A stretch of DNA of 64,000 nt from Aureimonas ureilytica (lineage in GTDB: Bacteria > Pseudomonadota > Alphaproteobacteria > Rhizobiales > Rhizobiaceae). This document shows positions 1 to 7,268 of this stretch, piece by piece. The stretch covers positions 124,001 through 188,000 of the forward strand of contig NZ_LDQA01000022.1 in the NCBI RefSeq assembly GCF_001475935.1. The letters are read 5' to 3'. A program made the position numbers and the translations under genes. Every line of letters begins with the position of its first letter. Within the stretch, counting starts at the first letter, position 1. Under the pieces are notes generated by a model, which searched no databases, was not told the origin of the DNA, and saw only the letters and a program-made list of their open reading frames with translations.

Positions 1-155
1 GCACCAAGAGCTTCACCCGGCCGGACCCCGATGCCGACGCGTCGGAGTGGATGAATTCGGTGTCCATGCTGAAGCCCAACCAGCAGCTTCCCGACGATGG
101 CGTGAATTTCTCGCAGCTTCTGGCGACGCGCATCGACGTGTCATGCGCCAAGTAA
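1..155 (+). CDS. DUF1007-like protein, C-terminal end (partial)
   Basis: Open frame running in from the left edge and ending at TAA 153-155; about 50 codons are visible. The last residues, ATRIDVSCAK, resemble the end of DUF1007 periplasmic proteins, which commonly lie directly upstream of NicO/RcnA-type nickel/cobalt transporters. Such a transporter starts 44 bases downstream. The identification rests mainly on this gene order and the short C-terminal match, so it is tentative. The start and the body of the protein are outside the window. Confidence 0.5.
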   Translation, partial: TKSFTRPDPDADASEWMNSVSMLKPNQQLPDDGVNFSQLLATRIDVSCAK

Positions 156-199
156 ATTCCCCTGCTACAGACCGCTCGTCGCATTCGAAAGGCCCGACC

Positions 200-1276
200 A
201 TGCGTTCGCCCTTGCGCCTCGCCGGACCCACGCTCCTCTGTCTGTCCCTTCTGACAGGCGCGGCCCTCGCGCAATCCTCGCTCGGCATCGGCAATGCCGA
301 GGTGACGGCGACGCCAAGCGGGCCCTTTGCCGGCCTCATGATGGAAATCCTGCGCATCCAGCGCGGCTTCTTCGTGGACTTGCGCCATGCGCTGGTCGCG
401 ATCCGAGACGGGCAGGGCGGCTTCGGCTGGCTGGTCGGCCTGTCCTTCATCTATGGCATCTTCCACGCGGCCGGTCCGGGGCACGGAAAGGCCGTGATCT
501 CGTCCTATATGCTGGCCAACGAGGTGGAGCTTCGGCGCGGTATCGCGCTGTCCTTCGCTTCGGCCTTGGCGCAGGCCTTGTCTGCCGCTGTGATCGTCCT
601 GTTCGGATGGATGGTTTTGCGAGGCACCTCGCTGTCGATGACGCAAGCCGCCTTCGGTCTTGAGCTGATGTCCTATCTCGGCGTCGCCGCCATCGGCATC
701 TGGCTGGTCCTGCGCAAGGGCCATGCCCTTCTGCGCCGTCTTCCCGCTGTGCCGCTCGTCTGGCGCGCGCCGCAAAGCGGACCGCAGGGTCTGGCCTTCG
801 CGGGCGCGGGCACCTTCACCGACCGCACGCGAGGCGGGTCGAAGCTGCTGCCGCGCGCCTCCGGCGCCTATGGCTCGGATGTCTGCGACGACGCGGCGGG
901 CGATGCGTGCGACTGCGGCCGGCCGCATATTCTCTCGGCCAGCGAACTCGGCGGCAAGGGGTTCTCCTGGCGCTCGGCCTTGGCGGCGGTGGTGGCCGTT
1001 GGCCTGCGACCCTGCTCGGGCGCGATCGTGGTTCTGACCTTCGCGCTCCTGAACGGACTCTACGGCTCGGGTCTTCTGTCGGTTTTCGCCATGGCCTTCG
1101 GCACCGCCATCACGGTATCCGCCCTGGCAGCCCTTGCGGTCGGCGCGAAGGATTTCGTGTTGCGGCTGAGTGAGGGCGCGTCGCGCCTTCGCCCCTTGCG
1201 CGCCCTTCTCGAACTCTCGGGCGCGCTGCTGCTCGTTTCGCTCGGCTTCGGCCTGTTCTTCGCTTCACTCGCCTGA
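200..1276 (+). CDS. Nickel/cobalt transporter, NicO/RcnA family
   Basis: Inner-membrane protein of 358 residues predicted to move Ni2+/Co2+, in this family usually outward. A signal-like hydrophobic segment ending near ALAQSS follows the start. The family signature HAAGPGHGK is in the first third, in a transmembrane helix. Further hydrophobic helices follow, interrupted by a soluble loop around residues 190-240 with several Cys and Asp that could hold metal. The frame is open from 47, but ATG 200 is preferred because it places the signal peptide at the N-terminus. It follows a probable DUF1007 gene on the same strand, a common pairing. Direction of transport and exact metal are inferred from the family. 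Confidence 0.85.
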   Translation: MRSPLRLAGPTLLCLSLLTGAALAQSSLGIGNAEVTATPSGPFAGLMMEILRIQRGFFVDLRHALVAIRDGQGGFGWLVGLSFIYGIFHAAGPGHGKAVISSYMLANEVELRRGIALSFASALAQALSAAVIVLFGWMVLRGTSLSMTQAAFGLELMSYLGVAAIGIWLVLRKGHALLRRLPAVPLVWRAPQSGPQGLAFAGAGTFTDRTRGGSKLLPRASGAYGSDVCDDAAGDACDCGRPHILSASELGGKGFSWRSALAAVVAVGLRPCSGAIVVLTFALLNGLYGSGLLSVFAMAFGTAITVSALAALAVGAKDFVLRLSEGASRLRPLRALLELSGALLLVSLGFGLFFASLA

Positions 1277-1295
1277 GGCCGCTCAAGCTGCCACG

Positions 1296-2060
1296 TTAAC
1301 CGGCGGCGCGTGCGTCCCGGCGCTCGCGACACGCGGCCGCGAAAGCCTCGAAGATCGCGCGGGACGGTCCGTCCGTCTCCGCCCAATATTCCGGGTGCCA
1401 CTGGACACCGAGGGCGAAGCCGCGCGCCGAGGGAACGGACACCGCCTCGACGGTTCCATCCGCCGCCCGCGCCTCGACCGCGAGCCCGTCCGCCAGTCGG
1501 TCGATCGCTTGGCGATGCAGCGAATTGACGGGGAAGGGCTCATTCCCCACCAGAGCCGCCAGCCGGCCTCCCTCTTCCGGGCGGACCGGATGGCGCAATG
1601 CGAAGCGGCCGGCCTGCTCGGGATGCTCCGGCGCGCGATGATCCATCCGGCCTTCGCCATCTTGAATCTCGGTCGCGAGCGAACCGCCCAGCGCCACGTT
1701 CAACTCCTGATGCCCGCGGCAAATCGCCAGAAGCGGGACGCCAGTTTGGAGAGCGCGGTGGATCATGGTGAGGGACAGGCGATCCCGCTCCCGGTCGAAC
1801 GGCTCATGCGAGGTACTAGGCTCGACGCCATAAAGCGCGGGATGGACGTTGGAGGCCGAGCCGGTGACGAGTACGCCATCGATCCGCTCGAACAGGATGT
1901 CGAGATCACTCTCATCTAGCAGCGCCGGCACGATCACCGGCACCGCGCCCGCGACCTTGCGGATGGCGGCAAGATAGGTGCTGGGGCTCGCGTGCCAGTG
2001 GTAGTTCTCGAACTCTCTGACATCGGCCGGCACCGCCACGAGAAGCCCTGTCGCGCCCAT
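1296..2060 (-). CDS. Class I glutamine amidotransferase-like hydrolase (PuuD/peptidase C26 family)
   Basis: Predicted gamma-glutamyl-gamma-aminobutyrate hydrolase-type cytoplasmic enzyme of 254 residues. The nucleophile elbow AICRGHQE carries Cys114, and the catalytic His-Glu pair is in WHPE near the C-terminus. This completes a Cys-His-Glu triad typical of peptidase C26. An upstream in-frame codon exists, but ATG 2060 is chosen because AGGAG lies about 10 bases before it and the conserved fold begins there. In the PuuD family the substrate is gamma-glutamyl-GABA from putrescine breakdown. No other putrescine genes are nearby, so the substrate is uncertain. It converges with the metal transporter, 19 bases apart. 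Confidence 0.85.
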   Translation of the reverse strand: MGATGLLVAVPADVREFENYHWHASPSTYLAAIRKVAGAVPVIVPALLDESDLDILFERIDGVLVTGSASNVHPALYGVEPSTSHEPFDRERDRLSLTMIHRALQTGVPLLAICRGHQELNVALGGSLATEIQDGEGRMDHRAPEHPEQAGRFALRHPVRPEEGGRLAALVGNEPFPVNSLHRQAIDRLADGLAVEARAADGTVEAVSVPSARGFALGVQWHPEYWAETDGPSRAIFEAFAAACRERRDARAAG

Positions 2061-2338
2061 CGAACCTATCTCTCCTGATGAAATGGACCCCTCACGGGCT
2101 CCGAACCTGTCGCATGGCATAAGCCTCGCAGCCTCTGCAAGCCCGGCGTCAGTTGCAGGCCGGGGGTGGGCCGCCGCGTTAAGGTCTCGTTAACCATCTG
2201 CATTTTTAATTAATCTTGCGAATTGCTTAACGGCTGGCTCCCCCCGCCGCTCCCTTGACGAACCCGTTTCCTTCTTCCCGCGCGACGCCACGGCACCTTG
2301 GCGGCGAAAGCCCCCGCGCGCCTTGCGAAAGACCTGGC

Positions 2339-3046
2339 ATGATCCCTGTTCTCTCCATCGGTTCCCTGAAAACCTCCGGTTCCTCCACGCTCGCCCTGAC
2401 GCTGGCCAGCGTCGCCAATGCCGCCGACATTCCCGTCGTGCTGATCGACGCGGCCCGCGACAAGGATCTCGTCGATTGGGCAGCGAAGGAGGGGCGTCCC
2501 TCGCGCTGCACGGTCGAGGTCGCCGACGATGAAATGTCGCTGGAGCGCCTCGTGCGCGCCGCGCGCCGCCGGGGCGAGATCGCCATTATCGATGCGGGCG
2601 ACAATCCGGACCTTCTGCGCGCCGGTGCGCGCCTGTCCGACCGTGCGCTGATCCCGGTCCGCTTCTCGCCGCTCTCGGCCTATGCCGCGCTCGCCACGGA
2701 TCGCCTTCTGCGCCTGGAAGCGGGCAAGGGCCGCCGCGACCGCGACTGGGCCTTCGTCGCCAGCGCCGTGACCACCATTCCGAGCCGCGTCGCCCGCGCC
2801 ATCGAGACCATGATCGAGCGGTCCGAAACGCCGCGCCTCGACGTCGGTCTGGTGCATCGTGCGGCCTATGAAGCGCCGTTCTACCACGGCGGCACGCTGT
2901 TCACGCTGGGCGAGGAGCATGTGTCCGGCCTCGACCGCGCCCGCGCCGAAGCCGCGCAGCTCGCCCATGAGGTCGGCCTGCTCGGCGGGCCGATCGGGAT
3001 CGAGACGGATCATCGCGTCCAGCCGGGCCTCGCCTACGCCGCCTGA
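2339..3046 (+). CDS. ParA/VirC1-like P-loop ATPase with degenerate Walker A
   Basis: 235-residue protein with the overall layout of a small ParA/MinD-superfamily ATPase. It has a P-loop region near residues 8-18, a VVLIDAARD strand corresponding to Walker A', and an IAIIDAGDN strand like Walker B. The P-loop reads LKTSGSSTLA where ParA proteins have KGGxGKTT. The signature lysine is kept, but the phosphate-binding GKT lysine is replaced by serine, so normal ATP hydrolysis is doubtful. ATG 2339 is preferred over the open-frame start at 2255 because it leaves the standard short beta strand before the P-loop. There is no ParB partner beside it, so a role in plasmid or chromosome partition is not supported. 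Confidence 0.7.
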   Translation: MIPVLSIGSLKTSGSSTLALTLASVANAADIPVVLIDAARDKDLVDWAAKEGRPSRCTVEVADDEMSLERLVRAARRRGEIAIIDAGDNPDLLRAGARLSDRALIPVRFSPLSAYAALATDRLLRLEAGKGRRDRDWAFVASAVTTIPSRVARAIETMIERSETPRLDVGLVHRAAYEAPFYHGGTLFTLGEEHVSGLDRARAEAAQLAHEVGLLGGPIGIETDHRVQPGLAYAA

Positions 3047-3067
3047 GCTTCCATCCTGAACGTGTCG

Positions 3068-3096
3068 AAAGGCCAGTCCTTCGGGATTGGCCTTTT
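3068..3096 (+). terminator. Rho-independent terminator after the ParA-like gene
   Basis: A 12-bp stem (3068-3079 with 3084-3095, one G-U pair) closed by a TTCG loop and ending in TTTT. It lies 22 bases after the stop codon and separates this gene from recX. Confidence 0.85.
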
Positions 3097-3110
3097 CGCG
3101 TCAAGCGCCC

Positions 3111-3139
3111 TTGGTGGTGCAACGGGCCGACCCTATAGA
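3111..3139 (+). promoter_or_regulatory. Putative sigma70 promoter of recX
   Basis: TTGGTG at 3111-3116, a 17-base spacer, then TATAGA at 3134-3139. Transcription starting about 7 bases after the -10 box would begin at or next to ATG 3148, and no Shine-Dalgarno sequence precedes that ATG. The transcript may therefore be leaderless. This is a prediction from motifs. Confidence 0.5.
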
Positions 3140-3147
3140 TTCACTCC

Positions 3148-3693
3148 ATGCGCCGACCGAGCCCGACCGAAGAGCCCAAGCCGCCGAGGCCCATCACAGC
3201 CGACTGGCTGTTTCGGGCCGCCGCCCACTATCTGGAGCGCTACGCCGCCTCGACGGCGCATCTGAAGCGCGTCTTGGAGCGCAAGGTCATGCGCCGGGCC
3301 ATGCTGCGCGGCGAGGAGCCGGGCGAGTTCGCCGGGCTGGTGGACGAGACGGTCGCGCGCTTTGTCGAACTCAAGCTTCTGGACGATCGCAGCTTTGCCG
3401 AGGCGAAGCTCGCGAGCCTCCGGCGGCGCGGATCGTCGCGCCGGCACAGCGCCCTGAAGCTCAGCGAAAAGGGCGTCGATCGCGAAACCGTCGCGGCCGT
3501 TCTGGAGGCCGACGAGACGGACGAAGAGAGCGCGGCGCGCGCGCTCGCCAAGCGACGACGCCTGGGGCCGCACCGCTTGAGGGACCGCGCCGAGCGTAGG
3601 GACAAGGACATTGCGGCGCTGATGCGCGCCGGCTTTCCCTATTCGATCGCCGCCGCCGCGATCGATGCCGAAGTTGAAGCGGATGCCTTCTAG
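3148..3693 (+). CDS. recX: Regulatory protein RecX
   Basis: 181-residue RecX family protein, an inhibitor/modulator of RecA filaments. The family's three-helix repeats are visible: HYLERYAASTAHLKRVL near residue 35, a middle repeat containing LKLLDDRSFAEAKL, and a third with KLSEKGVDRETVAAVL. Basic residues are frequent, as expected for a RecA/DNA-associated protein. recA is not adjacent, which is usual in this group. The start ATG has no ribosome-binding site but follows a good sigma70-like promoter by only 8 bases. Length is normal for alphaproteobacterial RecX. Confidence 0.9.
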   Translation: MRRPSPTEEPKPPRPITADWLFRAAAHYLERYAASTAHLKRVLERKVMRRAMLRGEEPGEFAGLVDETVARFVELKLLDDRSFAEAKLASLRRRGSSRRHSALKLSEKGVDRETVAAVLEADETDEESAARALAKRRRLGPHRLRDRAERRDKDIAALMRAGFPYSIAAAAIDAEVEADAF

Positions 3694-3856
3694 GGTGCGG
3701 ATCGCGATGTAATCGCGTCCAAACAATCGGGTCCCGCCGATCCCGGCGCGGAGGAACCATCCTGAATCGACCCCGTTAGTTCCTCGAACGGCCGGACGGC
3801 GCAGGCGACCCTCAGGGGTGCCGCGCCGCAGCCGATACCCGAAAGAGGACTATCAA

Positions 3857-4420
3857 ATGCCAAGCATTCAACAGGCCAAGATCGCCATTCTCGCCACCGA
3901 TGGATTCGAGCAGTCCGAGCTGATGGTGCCGCTGGAGAAGCTCAAGGCGGCTGGCGCCAGCGTTCACGTCGTGTCCCTCAAGGGCGGCGAGATCAAGGGC
4001 TGGGACGAGACGGACTGGGGGCAGAGCGTTCCCGTCGACAAACTCCTGTCGGAAGTCAGCGTCTCCGACTATGATGCGCTCGTTCTTCCCGGCGGCCAGA
4101 TCAACCCCGACAAGCTGCGCGCCGAGGAAGCCGCCGTCTCCTTCGTGCGCGATTTCTACAATTCCAAGAAGACGCTGGCCGCGATTTGCCATGCGCCCTG
4201 GCTTCTCATCGAGGCGGGCGTGATCGAGGGGCGCAATGTCACGTCCTTCAAGTCGATCAAGACCGATGTCGTGAACGCCGGCGGCCGCTGGCATGACGAG
4301 ACGGTGGTGACCGATCAGGCCCTCATCACCTCGCGCAACCCCGGCGATCTCGACGCCTTCGTCGCGAAGATCATCGAAGAGGTCGAGGAAGGTCGACACG
4401 AGAAGCGTCAGGCCGCCTGA
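3857..4420 (+). CDS. DJ-1/PfpI family protein (protease I / deglycase type)
   Basis: 187-residue type 1 glutamine-amidotransferase-fold protein of the PfpI/YhbO group, linked in other bacteria to stress protection and proposed glyoxal/protein-glycation repair. The nucleophile motif AAICHAPW places Cys111 next to His112, and Glu18 in DGFEQSE completes the usual active site. ATG 3857 is preceded by GAAAGAGGA at suitable spacing, so the upstream in-frame start at 3818 is rejected. A hairpin with a T-run follows the stop. The enzymatic activity of this family is debated, so only the family assignment is firm. Confidence 0.9.
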   Translation: MPSIQQAKIAILATDGFEQSELMVPLEKLKAAGASVHVVSLKGGEIKGWDETDWGQSVPVDKLLSEVSVSDYDALVLPGGQINPDKLRAEEAAVSFVRDFYNSKKTLAAICHAPWLLIEAGVIEGRNVTSFKSIKTDVVNAGGRWHDETVVTDQALITSRNPGDLDAFVAKIIEEVEEGRHEKRQAA

Positions 4421-4450
4421 CACGCGCGGCTAAGACTTGTGAGACTGGTG

Positions 4451-4477
4451 CGGAGCGTCCCATGGGCGCTCCGTTTT
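4451..4477 (+). terminator. Rho-independent terminator after the PfpI gene
   Basis: CGGAGCG at 4451-4457 pairs with CGCTCCG at 4467-4473 and is followed by TTTT. It is 30 bases after the stop codon. Confidence 0.75.
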
Positions 4478-4559
4478 CACAGGTGGAGGCGGGGCGTCGA
4501 TTGCCCGTTTCCCGCCTTTTAGCTATTCATGACGGCAGGCGAACAGTTCGAGGGAGGCG

Positions 4560-4814
4560 ATGATGGCGCAAGAGGCGGGATACGAACCCGGCAAGGGTGC
4601 GGAGATGGACTATCGGGAGCACCAGCGCACCTATGCCGGCTTTCTCTGGCTCGTGAAATACGGCTCTGCTGCCGTGATTGCGATTCTCGTCGGCATGTTG
4701 ATGGGGCTGATCGTCGGTGCGGGTGTGATCATGAGCGTGCTCAGCGTCGTGATCGTGATGGTCGTGGCGCATTTCGCCGTTCTCAAAGGCGACGAAGTCT
4801 CCATGACGCATTAG
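4560..4814 (+). CDS. aa3-type cytochrome c oxidase subunit IV
   Basis: 84-residue small membrane protein of the proteobacterial COX4 type. A short polar N-terminus with the motif MDYREHQRTYAGFLWL leads into two hydrophobic segments (about residues 30-55 and 57-75). It is an accessory subunit of the aa3 terminal oxidase in the inner membrane and is not itself catalytic. The start has two adjacent ATG codons (4560 and 4563) with GGGAGG just upstream; either may be used. The main oxidase genes are not in this window, which is common for this subunit in Hyphomicrobiales. Confidence 0.9.
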   Translation: MMAQEAGYEPGKGAEMDYREHQRTYAGFLWLVKYGSAAVIAILVGMLMGLIVGAGVIMSVLSVVIVMVVAHFAVLKGDEVSMTH

Positions 4815-4835
4815 GCGAGTGCGTCTCCAGCCATG

Positions 4836-4869
4836 AAAAAAGCCCCGCAGACGATGCGGGGCTTTTTTG
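4836..4869. terminator. Bidirectional terminator between oxidase subunit IV and DUF992 gene
   Basis: A 9-bp perfect stem (4841-4849 with 4855-4863) with a 5-base loop, preceded by a run of A and followed by a run of T. It can therefore terminate transcripts from both convergent genes. Confidence 0.9.
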
Positions 4870-4878
4870 TGTCGAGGT

Positions 4879-5379
4879 TCACGGCTTGTAGACGGCGCCT
4901 GCGGGAGCGGCTTCCTCGAGGGTCAGCCGCGCCACGCCGAGCGTGGCGTTCACGCCTTCCTGGATCTGAAGGCTGGTCGGCTGCAGAGTGAAGCCGCGAT
5001 CCGGACCGCCGATCAGCGATTTGCCGCCGACGCCCACCGCGAAGGACGCATCGACGCTGGTGCCGTAATAGCGGCCGGCCAGCGACTGCGGCTCGCCTTC
5101 GGTGAAGCTGGCGGCCAGAACCGACCAGACCATCCTCGTGCGACCTGTAATGCCGAGATCGATGCCATAAGTGTCGAGTGTGCCGACATAGGTCTCAGTG
5201 GGTGTCCAGCGACCCAGAGGCGCGTAGGTGCACAGCACCGTCTCCGAGGAGGTGACGATCTGATTGATCGTGCCGTTGCTCCGGCAGGTCAGGGTGCCAA
5301 TCTTGGCGCCGGCGGAAGCGGGAACGATGGAAGCGGCCAGCGCGAGCGCGCCGAGGGCGGCGGTGAGAGGGAGTTTCAT
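4879..5379 (-). CDS. DUF992 domain-containing periplasmic protein
   Basis: 166-residue secreted protein. A clear Sec signal peptide is followed by cleavage near ASAGA at about residue 24. The mature part has the DUF992 pattern, beginning KIGTLTCRSNG and containing a second Cys at about residue 50, so one disulfide is possible. Glycine-rich beta strands follow. The function of DUF992 is unknown; it is largely restricted to alphaproteobacteria. It converges with the oxidase subunit gene and shares the bidirectional terminator. Confidence 0.85.
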   Translation of the reverse strand: MKLPLTAALGALALAASIVPASAGAKIGTLTCRSNGTINQIVTSSETVLCTYAPLGRWTPTETYVGTLDTYGIDLGITGRTRMVWSVLAASFTEGEPQSLAGRYYGTSVDASFAVGVGGKSLIGGPDRGFTLQPTSLQIQEGVNATLGVARLTLEEAAPAGAVYKP

Positions 5380-5577
5380 GGTCTGCGATACTCATCGTGA
5401 TGACACAGGATGTCGCAATAACCATCGTCGCGCGGGATCGGTTTCCGCGACCCGTTAAATTCCATTCACAAAGATTAACATCGTCGGGCGGATGTGAAGT
5501 CGCGCGCGATCGAACGAAAGAAGCGCTCAAACCGCCGCCGGCCCGTGAGCGCGGCGGCGGATTGGGTGATGATCAGC

Positions 5578-6450
5578 TCAGGAACCGGCGGAACCGCGCG
5601 TGCGCGCCACGCCGTCCTTGGCTGGCTGGTAGTTCGGGTCCAACTGCGCGGCATGGGCGAAGGAGCGATAGGCCTTGGCCTTGTCGCCGCGCGCTTCCAG
5701 AACGAGGCCCTGATTGGCCCAGAATTCGGCGCGCTTGCCGTCGAGCAGAATGGCGCGATTGATGTCGTCGGCCGCGTCATCGACATTGTTCAGTGCCAGA
5801 TAGGACACGGCGCGGCCGGAATAGGGCTCGGGCGCGTTCGCATCCATCGAGATGGCCGTCGAGAAGTCCTCGATCGCCTGACGGTGCTGCCCGTCCAGTT
5901 GGTAGAGCAGGCCGCGATTATGATAGGCGCGCGGATCGGTCGTGTTCAGGTCGATGGCGCGCTGAAAGTCGGCCAGCGCTTCGCGGTTGCGATTGGCGAC
6001 ACGGTAGATATTGCCACGGCCGATATAGGCCGTGTCATATTTCGGGTTGATCTGAAGCGCGCGGTTATAGTCCGCCACCGCTTCCACATTCTTGTTCATC
6101 TGGCGCAGCACGAGCGCCCGGTTCGCATAGGCCTGATAGAAATTCGGATCGAGCTGGATCGCGGTCGAGAAATCCTTGATCGCGCGATCATTGTCGCCCG
6201 AGCGACCATAGGCGATGCCGCGAACATTGTAGGTCTCGGGATTGCTCGGGTTGGCGTTCACGGCGGCCGTCAGCGACGAGAGATTCTCGGACGAGCCCTG
6301 CGCCTGATCCAGCGCGATGGATTGAAGGGCGGGGCCGGTCTGGCACGCCGAAAGAGCGAGGCCGGCGGCAGCCAGGACCAGACCGCGCGTGCGGATGAAG
6401 GCGGCGGCGGAGCGGACTGACGTCCGGTGAGTCTTCGTCATGGTGAGCAC
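5578..6450 (-). CDS. TPR-repeat lipoprotein
   Basis: 290-residue protein with a lipoprotein signal ending in LSACQ (lipobox Cys) near residue 40, followed by about six tetratricopeptide repeats. Repeat motifs such as AIKDFSTAIQLDPNFYQAY and AVADYNRALQINPKYDTAY are spaced 34 residues apart. TPR lipoproteins act as scaffolds for envelope complexes; no partner is visible here. GTG 6450 is preferred because AGGAAG lies 7 bases upstream; ATG 6441 three codons later is the alternative. The far-upstream open frame to 6510 is not supported by a ribosome-binding site. Confidence 0.85.
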   Translation of the reverse strand: MLTMTKTHRTSVRSAAAFIRTRGLVLAAAGLALSACQTGPALQSIALDQAQGSSENLSSLTAAVNANPSNPETYNVRGIAYGRSGDNDRAIKDFSTAIQLDPNFYQAYANRALVLRQMNKNVEAVADYNRALQINPKYDTAYIGRGNIYRVANRNREALADFQRAIDLNTTDPRAYHNRGLLYQLDGQHRQAIEDFSTAISMDANAPEPYSGRAVSYLALNNVDDAADDINRAILLDGKRAEFWANQGLVLEARGDKAKAYRSFAHAAQLDPNYQPAKDGVARTRGSAGS

Positions 6451-6817
6451 GCGGCGACTTCCTTCAAGGCACGGCGATCGAGGTCGAACGAATTCGGCCT
6501 CCTGGGGCATGAGGCTCGCTCCTGTCGAGGGGCGCGGGCCGGCGCGTCAGAATAAAGAGGCAAGCTTACCTGAGGCCGATGTCTCGACCCTTCGAAATGT
6601 CTGCTCTATCCGTCCGCACCGCTGGAGATCGTCCAAGACAGACTTTTTCGATATGCCTTGCGAGCCTGCTATTTCAAGACAGGATCGCAACATCCGAACG
6701 CGTCATTGCGGCACGGGGCGGAGCCATGGCCGATCCGAGCGGGCCGACTCGCTCTTTGGTCGATGCGCGATGCCGAGCGCCTCCAAGATCATAGCTCGCA
6801 GCGCCGACACATAAACG
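6451..6817. other. Intergenic region between the TPR gene and rpsU terminator
   Basis: About 370 bases upstream of the TPR gene with no convincing gene. Overlapping open frames on the plus strand lack ribosome-binding sites and homology-like motifs. It presumably carries the promoter of the TPR lipoprotein gene on the minus strand. Confidence 0.4.
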
Positions 6818-6850
6818 AAAAGGGCGACGCAGCCGATAGCTGCACCGCCC
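6818..6850 (-). terminator. Putative rpsU terminator
   Basis: Read on the minus strand, GGGCG and GCAGC pair with GCTGC and CGCCC around a 5-base loop with a small internal bulge, and the stem ends in TTTTC. It lies 30 bases after the rpsU stop. A perfect 14-base palindrome, CAGTTCTAGAACTG (6856-6869), sits between the stop and this hairpin. Confidence 0.65.
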
Positions 6851-6879
6851 CGATCCAGTTCTAGAACTGAGCGATGCGC

Positions 6880-7119
6880 TCAGCGAGCCGCGGCCGGCTT
6901 GGCGCGGCCACCAGCGACGAGACCCTCGCGCTGGGCCTGCTTGCGGGCCAGCTTGCGAGCGCGACGAACCGCCTCGGCCTTCTCACGAACGCGCTTCTCC
7001 GAGGGCTTCTCGTAGAAGTTGCGCATCTTCATTTCACGGAAGACGCCTTCCCGCTGAAGCTTCTTCTTGAGAGCGCGGAGAGCCTGATCGACGTTGTTGT
7101 CGCGAACGAGTACCTGCAC
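6880..7119 (-). CDS. rpsU: 30S ribosomal protein S21
   Basis: 79-residue S21, a small basic protein of the 30S subunit that helps initiation near the 16S rRNA 3' end. The core [20 protein letters not shown] and the following [20 protein letters not shown] are characteristic. The basic tail ends in an alanine/proline stretch. Alphaproteobacterial S21 normally begins exactly at MQVLV, so the GTG at 7119 is taken as the start; the frame is open to a TTG at 7137 without a better ribosome-binding site. Single gene with its own terminator. Confidence 0.93.
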   Translation of the reverse strand: MQVLVRDNNVDQALRALKKKLQREGVFREMKMRNFYEKPSEKRVREKAEAVRRARKLARKQAQREGLVAGGRAKPAAAR

Positions 7120-7268
7120 AGAATGATCCGTTTCCAAGGGTCCAAAGGGTTGCGTGGAGACGGTGCGGAACGCGCCGGGTCTCCCGCGGGAAGCATCCTT
7201 CCCGTGATCGTGGCGGCTTCCATATCAGAAGCCCGGGCACCTGTCGAGCGCCATACGTTCCATCGGCC

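Noticed and set aside
6440..6814. Plus-strand frames upstream of rpsU (124 and 71 residues)
   Set aside because: They begin inside the TPR gene's start region, are Arg/Ser-rich and lack ribosome-binding sites.
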